64,000 bases of DNA from Alphaproteobacteria bacterium (lineage in GTDB: Bacteria > Pseudomonadota > Alphaproteobacteria > UBA8366 > Aestuariispiraceae). Positions 44,383-53,025 of this stretch are shown in pieces. The translations under genes were made by a program, and so were the position numbers. Every line of letters begins with the position of its first letter. The first letter of the stretch is position 1. The notes below the pieces were generated by a model. The model did no database searches and had not been told where the DNA came from. It saw only the letters and a list, made by a program, of their open reading frames with translations. The stretch is from assembly GCA_033344895.1 (NCBI GenBank), contig JAWPMN010000001.1, positions 248,001 to 312,000 of the forward strand, written 5' to 3'.

Positions 44383-45071
44383 GCCCGGGCCCCATTCTCC
44401 GACCCATTCTCTCCTCCACCTGCCGGGCTATCCGCATCACCCGCGGCGGCGGCGTCTTCGGGCGCGCTCCCAGATGGCCGTCGGGGGCCGGGCAGGCCGG
44501 CAAACCAGTTCGCCGCACGCTCCGCGCGGGCCAGCGATTTGTCCAGTTCCGCCATCGTTTTGGAAAGGTCTTCGCTGTCGTCCTTGAACCAGACATTGAG
44601 ACAATTCAGCCAGACCGCCGCCAGCCCCTTGATCCGGATCGCACCGGCAAGACCGTCCGCCGACTCTCCCGCAGCCTCCAGATACCAACCCAGCGCCCTC
44701 AGCCCCTGTGGTGCGAGGCACAGCATGGCAGGCAGGTCGCCACGCAGGTCCCGTCGTACCGACGCCAGGGCATCACGATGGGGCTGGAGGGCATCGAACC
44801 GGCGCATCAGCAGATCGAAAAGTCGGTCCCGAACGGATTCCTCCTCGCCGAAATCGGGATCGTCGCCCAACACCGCCGCATCGATGCCGATCAGAAACCG
44901 CCCCAGAATCGCGGACTTGTCGTCGAAGCGTCGGCGCAGGTCGCCAAGGTCGCATCCCGCATGCAGGGCGATATCCGCCAGCCGGACGGCGCGATACCCC
45001 CGCTCTGCAAACAGTGTCATGGCGGACTGGATGACCGCCGACTCGATGTCGGTTTCCGGTTTTCTTGCCAT
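44379..45071 (-). CDS. TetR-family transcriptional regulator
   Basis: A 230-residue protein. The N-terminal TetR helix-turn-helix is visible as ESAVIQSAMTLFAERGYRAV, then LADIALHAGCDLGDLRRRF. The C-terminal domain contains LRALGWYLEAAGESADGL and GLAAVWLNCLNVWFKDDS, close to COQ9-like TetR C-terminal domains. The tail from about residue 195 is low complexity (Gly/Ala/Glu). It lies 23 bases after the kinase gene and overlaps the next gene. Ligand unknown. Confidence 0.85.
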   Translation of the reverse strand: MARKPETDIESAVIQSAMTLFAERGYRAVRLADIALHAGCDLGDLRRRFDDKSAILGRFLIGIDAAVLGDDPDFGEEESVRDRLFDLLMRRFDALQPHRDALASVRRDLRGDLPAMLCLAPQGLRALGWYLEAAGESADGLAGAIRIKGLAAVWLNCLNVWFKDDSEDLSKTMAELDKSLARAERAANWFAGLPGPRRPSGSAPEDAAAAGDADSPAGGGENGSENGARA

Positions 45072-45094
45072 TGCTGCTCCAACGAAGGTCGGTG

Positions 45095-46180
45095 TCAGTC
45101 GAGAGTCCCGAGCAATCCGGCCAGACCGCCCGCGTCGTCGCTCAGAATTCGGTCTTCCGGCAACGCGACGATCACCGTCGTGCCCATTCCGGGGCTGCTC
45201 TTCACTTCGAGCCAGCCACCATGGGAAGCGACGATAGCGCGCGCGATCGGCAAGCCAAGCCCCGTGCCCGGCTCCGCAGCGTTGAAACTATACGATGCCC
45301 GCCCGAAGGGCATCATCGCAGTGACGATATCCTGTTCAGACATGCCGATGCCGGGATCGATCACCCGAACGACGGCAAATCCGCCGGTGACACCATCATA
45401 AACCGCCCTGATTTTGCTTCCCCTTTGGGAATATTTTAGGGCGTTGGAAAGCAGATTCGTGAAAACCTGAGTGAGCTTCAATTCGTCGGCAAACAGGGTG
45501 GGCGCCTCGTCGAACCCAACCAGATCGATCATGCTGCCCTTCTGACTTGCAAGGCCACTGACTATGCGCATCGCGCTCTGCAGGATTTCGCGCAGTTCGA
45601 CGGTCGTCTCATCCATTGCCTCCGGCCCGGAACTCAGCTTCCCGAGTTCCAGCATGCTCTTCACCATGGCAAGCAGGTAAAGACCGGAGGCATTGATATC
45701 CTTAGCATAGTTTCGATACTGCTCGGATACTGGACCGAAATGCTGATTGCCGATGACTTCGCTGAAACCGATCACCGCGTTTAGCGGCGTCAACATTTCA
45801 TGGGAGAGGTTCGAAAACAGCTGTGTCAACGCGTCGTTGGGGGCCGAACGTTCCGTCAGCAGCATGCCGGCCGCGCTCTCATCCGTCGGGAAGAGGTATA
45901 CCGCCAGCACATCGGCACCGGCCTCCCCCTGCTCGGCAAACAGCGCCAGGCCGCCCCCGGCCTTCAATTGCGCCCGTACCCAGCGTCCGTCCTGCGTCGG
46001 CGGCGGGTCTGACAAAGGATCCGTTCCAAGCTTGAATTCCACGAAATCGGTAAGTCGGCGTCCGATGACGCCGCGGCCGGTACCGGCCAGCATCGCCAGT
46101 GCCGGGATATCGGCGTTCACAATGGTCCCGCCCTGGAGTTCGATCCGTGGCAGCGGCAGGTAGGGATTTCGGTCCTTCAT
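45095..46180 (-). CDS. soluble sensor histidine kinase (HisKA-HATPase)
   Basis: A 361-residue kinase without membrane segments. Residues about 20-115 form a PAS-like sensor region. The HisKA phosphoacceptor is LFSNLSHEMLTPLNAVIGFS. The ATPase boxes are N (FTNLLSNALKYSQRG), G1 (VIDPGIGM) and G2 (PGTGLGLPIARAI). The usual DxGxG of G1 is kept as DPGIG. ATG 46180 overlaps the pentapeptide gene's stop (ATGA). There is no adjacent response regulator, so its partner is encoded elsewhere. This kinase type (PleC/DivJ-like HisKA) is common in alphaproteobacteria. Confidence 0.93.
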   Translation of the reverse strand: MKDRNPYLPLPRIELQGGTIVNADIPALAMLAGTGRGVIGRRLTDFVEFKLGTDPLSDPPPTQDGRWVRAQLKAGGGLALFAEQGEAGADVLAVYLFPTDESAAGMLLTERSAPNDALTQLFSNLSHEMLTPLNAVIGFSEVIGNQHFGPVSEQYRNYAKDINASGLYLLAMVKSMLELGKLSSGPEAMDETTVELREILQSAMRIVSGLASQKGSMIDLVGFDEAPTLFADELKLTQVFTNLLSNALKYSQRGSKIRAVYDGVTGGFAVVRVIDPGIGMSEQDIVTAMMPFGRASYSFNAAEPGTGLGLPIARAIVASHGGWLEVKSSPGMGTTVIVALPEDRILSDDAGGLAGLLGTLD

Positions 46181-47499
46181 GGCGCCATATCTCCCGACGC
46201 TGCCTCTGGCAGACCGATGCACCCTTTTGTCTCACAGCCTTCGAAATTCGTACTGGAGAATACCGCCCCCTCCAGGCTGGCCCCGTTCAACGTGGCGCCG
46301 GCAAAATCGGTTCCGGTCAGATCCGCCCGGCGCAGATCGGCGCCAGTCAGGTCGGCGCGCCGGAAATTCGCGTTGCACAGTCGAGCCCCGGTCAAGACGG
46401 CGTTCCTCAGATTCGCCGTCATCGTCCGTTTGCGGTCGGTCAGCACAAGCGGACTGAGATTGGCATCGGTTAGGTCGGCCTCGTTGCAATGCGCGCCACC
46501 CAGTCGGGCGCCGCGCATATCCGCTTCAACCAGTCTAGCCATACGCAGATCCGACCCTGTCATGTCGACCAATGCCATATTGGCCATCGAAAGATTGGAT
46601 TCGTAGAGGCAAGTCCGCCGGATATGCGCTGCGGCCAGAACCGCACCCTGCCAGTCCACCCCACGAAGCGACACGCCCTCCAGCGCAAGGCGCGCCCCAT
46701 CGGACGAGTTCGACTGAACCCACCGCCGATGCGCCTCCTTCATGCCTTCGATGTCCTCCTCCGCCTCGGCGAAGGCCTCCGGCAGCTTCGCATTTGACAG
46801 CATCGGGCTGGACAGAAGCGCAAAGTCCGCAATCGCGCCCGTCAGATCCGCACCATCGAAACTGCAGTCGGCGATCTCCACATCGGTCAGGATCGCGCCC
46901 CGAAAATCCGCATTGTCGACCTTGCAGCCGGAAAAGCTGGTTCCCATCAGATTGGCGTTGGTGAAGACCGCATTGCGCAGATCCGCCTGCCGAAAGGTCA
47001 CGCCGCGTAGTTCAGCACCGGTAAAATCCGCCGCCAGCGCGAAGCTGTTTCCGATCTTGGCCCCGGTCATGTTGGCCCCATGCACGGATGCGCCGGACAT
47101 ATCCGGCTCCTGCATGTTGCCGCTGAGGTTTTCGAGCCCGGCATGCTTGTCGGCTTGCGCCAGTACCGCTTCCCGAACGTCCACTTCCGTCATTACGGCA
47201 CCATTCAGAGACGCCCCGCGGAAACATGTCCCCCGCAGGTCCGAACGATGAAGTTTCGCGCCGTCCAGCACCGCGCGGGACATATTGGCTCCGTAGAAGT
47301 TGGCGTATTGGAAGGACGCGCGATCCAGCCGGGCACTGGTCAGGTTCGCGCCGCTGAAGTCTGCCTCGTCCAGGATGCGCCCCTGCATCCTGACCCCGTC
47401 AAGGTCGGCATATTTCAGCAGCGCGCGCTTTCCGCTCGGCTTCCGTTCCAGAAAGCGTTCATGCGCCGTGATAATGGCCTCAAGGTCGCCCTTAATCAT
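46177..47499 (-). CDS. pentapeptide-repeat protein
   Basis: A 440-residue protein largely made of A(D/N)LXX repeats. One block runs about residues 40-230 (ADFSGANLTSARLDRASF) and a second about 310-430 (ADLTGADLRRADLTGTDF). They are split by a non-repeat helical insert near 235-300 containing EAEEDIEGMKEAHRRW. Each block should form a right-handed quadrilateral beta-helix. No signal peptide is seen. ATG 47499 begins MIKGDLEAIITAHERFL. It overlaps the kinase gene and heads the operon. Pentapeptide proteins can be scaffolds or DNA mimics; here a scaffold for signalling is plausible but not shown. Confidence 0.92.
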   Translation of the reverse strand: MIKGDLEAIITAHERFLERKPSGKRALLKYADLDGVRMQGRILDEADFSGANLTSARLDRASFQYANFYGANMSRAVLDGAKLHRSDLRGTCFRGASLNGAVMTEVDVREAVLAQADKHAGLENLSGNMQEPDMSGASVHGANMTGAKIGNSFALAADFTGAELRGVTFRQADLRNAVFTNANLMGTSFSGCKVDNADFRGAILTDVEIADCSFDGADLTGAIADFALLSSPMLSNAKLPEAFAEAEEDIEGMKEAHRRWVQSNSSDGARLALEGVSLRGVDWQGAVLAAAHIRRTCLYESNLSMANMALVDMTGSDLRMARLVEADMRGARLGGAHCNEADLTDANLSPLVLTDRKRTMTANLRNAVLTGARLCNANFRRADLTGADLRRADLTGTDFAGATLNGASLEGAVFSSTNFEGCETKGCIGLPEAASGDMAP

Positions 47500-47789
47500 A
47501 AGCCCCGACACTCTTGATAAGTTCGCCGGGTCCGGGAGGGAATCGGGCCGATTTCCGGCCCGCGCAGTCCGTGCTGTCGGCCCCATTCTAAGGACGATTT
47601 GTACTCCGGTCGGTCCTGTGCCCCCGCCTGCCGGGCGTTAACCATACTATGCAATGCGCCCGTCCCGCCAGTTTTCCCAAGTTTTACGGTCCGCATTCCC
47701 ATTCGGACCACTTATCTGCACCCGTCAGATAACCCCGGAACAGTTAAGATTTCGTTGTATTGACCGACCCGGCAGCCCGCTTCAAAGAA
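47500..47789. other. gap between the pentapeptide operon and groEL
   Basis: This stretch upstream of the pentapeptide operon and beyond the groEL terminator carries no gene I can support. It must contain the promoter of the minus-strand operon, but I cannot pick out a convincing -35/-10 pair. Confidence 0.5.
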
Positions 47790-47820
47790 GAAAGGGCGGT
47801 GCCCGCGGCACCGCCCTTTC
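47790..47820 (-). terminator. rho-independent terminator of groESL
   Basis: A perfect 14-bp stem GAAAGGGCGGTGCC/GGCACCGCCCTTTC with a 3-nt loop lies 28 bases beyond the groEL stop; the minus side is followed by TTCTTTG. Confidence 0.88.
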
Positions 47821-47848
47821 CCAAGCATTCGCAGATGCAGCCGATGGC

Positions 47849-49489
<1,641 letters not shown>

Positions 49490-49538
49490 CTACTCCGTAT
49501 CAGGTTGTGGCAGTAACGGTTTGTCCGAAGACCCCGTC

Positions 49539-49853
49539 TTAGGCGGCCTTCTTCTTCGCGACCGGCGCGTCCATGACGCCCAGAATGTCGCTTTCCTTCA
49601 TGATCAGCAGCTCTTCGCCGTCGATCTTCACTTCCGTACCGGACCATTTGCCGAACAGCACGTAATCACCGGCCTTCACATCCAGGGCGCGGACGGAGCC
49701 GTCTTCCTGGATATGGCCGTTACCGACAGCGACGACTTCGCCCTGCATCGGCTTTTCCTTGGCGGTGTCCGGGATGATGATCCCACCGGCCGTCTTCTGA
49801 TCCTCTTCGACGCGACGAACCAGAACCCGGTCGTGCAAGGGACGGAATGCCAT
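49539..49853 (-). CDS. groS: co-chaperonin GroES
   Basis: A 104-residue co-chaperonin. [33 protein letters not shown] contains, from residue 3, the N-terminal strand and the mobile loop; [10 protein letters not shown]-type (GEVVAVGNG) and [18 protein letters not shown] are also diagnostic. The ATG at 49853 follows GGAGGTTCA. The frame is open far upstream across the CIRCE region and that extension is not coding. Confidence 0.98.
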   Translation of the reverse strand: MAFRPLHDRVLVRRVEEDQKTAGGIIIPDTAKEKPMQGEVVAVGNGHIQEDGSVRALDVKAGDYVLFGKWSGTEVKIDGEELLIMKESDILGVMDAPVAKKKAA

Positions 49854-49902
49854 GATTGAACCTCCTCCATTCTTTAGACAAAGGTTTGTCATGCTGAATA
49901 TG

Positions 49903-49933
49903 GATTGGCACTCTTGGCATTGGAGTGCCAATC
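49903..49933. promoter_or_regulatory. CIRCE element (HrcA operator) of groESL
   Basis: TTGGCACTC-N9-GAGTGCCAA at 49905-49931, a close match to the CIRCE consensus TTAGCACTC-N9-GAGTGCTAA. The arms extend to 11 bp (GATTGGCACTC/GAGTGCCAATC). Repression by HrcA is expected. HrcA is not encoded in the window. Confidence 0.95.
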
Positions 49934-49943
49934 CGCGCGCGAT

Positions 49944-49974
49944 CCATGTATGAAAATCCTTCACGGCTTTCAAG
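49944..49974 (-). promoter_or_regulatory. candidate sigma-32-type promoter of groESL
   Basis: On the minus strand, CTTG (49974-49971) is followed after 18 bases by CATACATGG. This partly fits the alphaproteobacterial heat-shock pattern CTTG-N17/18-CYTATNT. CIRCE lies just downstream, where it would block initiation. The rest of the 322-base groES-usg gap shows nothing else clear. Confidence 0.4.
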
Positions 49975-50175
49975 AGGGTTTGGAAGAAATTATCAGCACT
50001 CAATGCGGCCGGCTGCCAACCTACTGAAAATAAACTATTTCTATTGCAGCAACATACGAATTGGAGGCAAAATTCAGATATGCGGGAGATGCGACTCCCC
50101 GCCTGAACTGGCGCCGAAACGCACCTCCCGTTCGCGAAGAAAAGCAACAACCGCGACAGTAGGAGGCGTAACCTT

Positions 50176-50466
50176 ATGTCAGGTACCGATACCCCGGCCG
50201 CCACGGACGGACTTTCCCTGCAGATGAAGGGCTACCGGCTTTCCACCGCCGAAATTCTCTATCACATGCCCGATCATCCAGGATTGCTGCAAAGCTTCAT
50301 ATGGCAGCATTACGATATCGCCCCAAAATATCCCGAACTGCATCGTTTCCTCGACTTCTGGGTCGAGAACATCGATGGACCGCTGCACTCGGTCCGGGTC
50401 GCGCGATACGATCTGGTCACACCGGGCGACACCCGCTTCACGGATGCGTGGATGCAGATTCACTGA
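50176..50466 (+). CDS. usg: Usg family protein
   Basis: A 96-residue Usg protein, a small conserved alphaproteobacterial family of unknown function. The whole length fits: [40 protein letters not shown]-type ([18 protein letters not shown]) and [19 protein letters not shown]. There is no signal or membrane segment. It is divergent from groESL. The stop is seven bases before the convergent amidotransferase gene. Confidence 0.93.
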   Translation: MSGTDTPAATDGLSLQMKGYRLSTAEILYHMPDHPGLLQSFIWQHYDIAPKYPELHRFLDFWVENIDGPLHSVRVARYDLVTPGDTRFTDAWMQIH

Positions 50467-50472
50467 GGCGTT

Positions 50473-51246
50473 TCAGACGACAAAGCCTTCGGTCGAGAGC
50501 CTTCCGTTCTCGCAGACGGAGATGACATGAGCCTGCGGCACGGCGGTCCATCGCGGCCGATCCGTGTCCAGTGGTTCGGATACCAGCGTCAATGCGGCGC
50601 TGCCGGCCCCCGTGTAATACAGGGTCGGCGCCATGGAATCCGATGCACAGCGGAAAGCGAATATCCGGTTTCCGTCCGACAGGACCGCGGTAAACCGCAG
50701 GGGGTCGTCAATCCCGGCCTGTGACATTTCACGCCGCACGATCCCGAGACTTTCCGCCATCGACCCGATAGGGTCGCTGTCCAGTCCCAGTGAGAGCGCA
50801 AGCAGGAAAATCAGTTCGGAATCGGTGGTTCCCTGGCGGCTGAGATAGTACTCGTCCGGCAGCATCTGCTCCAGCTTGCGCCGGATCAGGCCATAACCGC
50901 CGATCTGGCCGTTATGCATGAACAACCATCGGCCGTGGGCAAAGGGATGGCAGTTGGACCGGGTGGTCGCGGTCCCGGTCGACGCGCGTACATGGGCAAA
51001 AAACAGCCGGGACCGGATCTGCGCCGACAGATGCTTCAGATTTTCGTCGTTCCAGGCCGGCAGTATCTCACGGTACAGGCCTGGCTCCGGCCGTTCGCCA
51101 TACCAGCCCAGCCCGAACCCGTCGCCGTTGGTTTCGGTCTTCGCCTCCGCCGCGTGCAGGCTTTGATGGATCAGGGAATGGTCGGGCTTTGCGACCAGAT
51201 CTTCCAAAAACAGGGGCGGTCCCCAGTAAGCCAACCAACGGCACAT
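50473..51246 (-). CDS. class II glutamine amidotransferase (YafJ/EgtC-like)
   Basis: A 257-residue Ntn-hydrolase. The start MCRWLAYWG exposes the catalytic Cys2 after Met removal, which fixes ATG 51246 over the longer frame to 51333. Family marks are NGDGFGLGWYG, FFAHVRASTGTATTRSNCHP and WLFMHNGQIGG. It is the glutaminase-domain type without a synthase domain, as in YafJ or EgtC (ergothioneine). No other ergothioneine genes are near, so the substrate is open. Confidence 0.94.
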   Translation of the reverse strand: MCRWLAYWGPPLFLEDLVAKPDHSLIHQSLHAAEAKTETNGDGFGLGWYGERPEPGLYREILPAWNDENLKHLSAQIRSRLFFAHVRASTGTATTRSNCHPFAHGRWLFMHNGQIGGYGLIRRKLEQMLPDEYYLSRQGTTDSELIFLLALSLGLDSDPIGSMAESLGIVRREMSQAGIDDPLRFTAVLSDGNRIFAFRCASDSMAPTLYYTGAGSAALTLVSEPLDTDRPRWTAVPQAHVISVCENGRLSTEGFVV

Positions 51247-51458
51247 TATCGAATCTCCGAGACTGCGAACGCGCCGGGCATTTGGGCCCTGCCTGCCGGG
51301 GCTTGCAAGGGCTTTGGCAGAATCATGACGCAAGGTTTCTGTCGGCGCAGCGCAGCATCGGCGCCGGTATCGTCAATGGCGCGACAGTCATTTGCGAAAA
51401 TACCGAATACGCATCTGGGCGATTTTCCGGGCCGCAGTGTTGCCTTAATGTATGTGGC

Positions 51459-52358
51459 ATGCGCATCGCCATCTACTCTCGCGATCACAGCCTGGCAGGA
51501 CGCCTGGACAAAGACCTGACCGCCCTGACCAGGGTGCGGACGACACGTTTCGACGAACGGGACAAAGTCTCTGCGTGGATCATGTCGGAAAAGCCGGCGG
51601 CGGCCCTGATCGTGGCAGGTGGCGGCGATGCCCATATCGAAACGCTGAAAGTGCTGAGGCCGGTCGCCGAGAGAGCCGGAACGGCGCTCTTGTCCATCCT
51701 GAACGGCGATGACGCGGCCACGCCGGCCGCCGCCCTTGCAGCCGGCGCACAGGAAATCTGCCGTCGCGACGCCCATCCCGCCGAACTGCGAAACCGGATT
51801 TCAATACTTCTGGACCTCGCCGAGGCACGCGCGGCGCTATGGACGGAAAGGGGAGATCGCCAGTCCCAATCCATCGCTGATGGCTTGACAGGCCTGATGA
51901 ACCGGCGTGCCTTTCTATCCCGGCTCGACGGGGAAATCGCGCGGGCCAGGCGCGGCGACGATCCGCTGGCCGTTGCGCTGATCGATGTCGACAGATTGCA
52001 GGAAATCAATGCTCGCCACGGCGTCGGGACCGGCGACCATGTCCTGAACGCGGTCGCCGGTCATACGGTTCGCATCCTGCGGGAAATGGACGTGGCGGGC
52101 CGGATTGGCGGTACCGAATTCGCGGTCTGCCTGCCCCAGGTCGGCCTGTCCGGCGGGTCGGCCGTGCTGGACCGTTTGCGGCGCCGGTTGAGCGACCTCG
52201 CCTTTCCGCTGCCGCGCGGCAGTCTGTCGATCACGGTCAGTGTGGGCATTACCGAACTGGATTCGGAAGACCGCGATTCCTCGGACCTGATCAACCGGGC
52301 GGATCGGGCCCTCCTGAAGGCGAAGGATCGTGGCCGGGACCGACTGGAACGCGCCTGA
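51459..52358 (+). CDS. GGDEF-domain protein with altered GGTEF signature
   Basis: A 299-residue soluble protein. The N-terminal half (residues 1-125) resembles a CheY-like receiver but lacks the phospho-acceptor: the expected strand end reads AALIVAGGGD. A GGDEF domain occupies about 140-299, starting DGLTGLMNRRAFLSRLD. Its signature is RIGGTEFAV, so the third, metal-binding acidic residue is threonine; cyclase activity may be lost or reduced. ALIDVDRLQEINARHG keeps the first metal Asp. The ATG at 51459 has no strong ribosome site. Divergent from the amidotransferase. Confidence 0.88.
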   Translation: MRIAIYSRDHSLAGRLDKDLTALTRVRTTRFDERDKVSAWIMSEKPAAALIVAGGGDAHIETLKVLRPVAERAGTALLSILNGDDAATPAAALAAGAQEICRRDAHPAELRNRISILLDLAEARAALWTERGDRQSQSIADGLTGLMNRRAFLSRLDGEIARARRGDDPLAVALIDVDRLQEINARHGVGTGDHVLNAVAGHTVRILREMDVAGRIGGTEFAVCLPQVGLSGGSAVLDRLRRRLSDLAFPLPRGSLSITVSVGITELDSEDRDSSDLINRADRALLKAKDRGRDRLERA

Positions 52359-52470
52359 GGCCGATCCCGTCGATCATCGAAATCGGCGATCAATTCCATC
52401 GCGAGACATCGTTTCTCAGCCGACTGAACCGGCGTTAGCGTGCCCCCTTCACTTTCTGGAGCGGCACGAC

Positions 52471-52722
52471 ATGAACGCACGACATACGCAACCTTCCGGA
52501 TCAGACCATCGTGTCCTGTTTGATTTCGAGATCGACTTTTCCAATGGCGGCGGATTGCAGGGCCAGGGATTCCGGCTGGACATCGACGGCACCGACATTT
52601 CCGACGATGACCTTGCAGACTATATCGTCGCCGACATGCGATTGCTGATGGTCGGCGCGGTCCGGATCCTGAACAAACGCATTATCCGCGAAGCGCACAA
52701 GCGGGACAGGATGGACCGATAG
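52471..52722 (+). CDS. conserved hypothetical protein, 83 residues
   Basis: A small acidic protein with FDFEIDFSNGGGLQGQGFRLDI, DDDLADYIVADMRLLMVG and RILNKRIIREAHKR (the first trimmed motif is FDFEIDFSNGGGLQ). I recall the same pattern in actinobacterial hypothetical proteins, which hints at transfer or wide distribution; no function is known to me. ATG 52471 has GGAG 12 bases before it. Its stop is five bases from the convergent DUF4169 gene. Confidence 0.78.
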   Translation: MNARHTQPSGSDHRVLFDFEIDFSNGGGLQGQGFRLDIDGTDISDDDLADYIVADMRLLMVGAVRILNKRIIREAHKRDRMDR

Positions 52723-52726
52723 CGGT

Positions 52727-52906
52727 TCAGTCCCGGTCCAGCTTCTTGCCGTCGAGGTCGCGGTCGACCTTTTCCATACGGGCCCTCTTCTCCGCTTTTT
52801 CGGCCTTCGTCCGTCCGAAAAGATGACGGTTTTCCTCCGCCTTTGCCGATTTCTCGGCACGGTCCTTGCGTTTCCGCATGGTGCGCAGATTGACGATCTC
52901 GGCCAT
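52727..52906 (-). CDS. DUF4169 family protein
   Basis: A 59-residue highly charged protein: AEIVNLRTMRKRKDRAEKSA, then NRHLFGRTKAEKAEKRA and the C-terminal LDGKKLDRD. The AEIVNLR start and NRxxFGRTKAEK centre are DUF4169 marks. It should be mostly helical. ATG 52906 follows GGAGACACCTG; the frame is open to 53014 but that extension is unlike the family. Function unknown. Confidence 0.88.
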   Translation of the reverse strand: MAEIVNLRTMRKRKDRAEKSAKAEENRHLFGRTKAEKAEKRARMEKVDRDLDGKKLDRD

Positions 52907-53025
52907 CAGGTGTCTCCGCCTTGTCGGGAAGGATTGCTGGTTTAAGCTAATGGCGTTTCGGGTCGGACGTCCAGCGTCGACCCGAAACGCATGTTCGCAG
53001 GGGGTGCATCGCAAGGGGGCTTATC

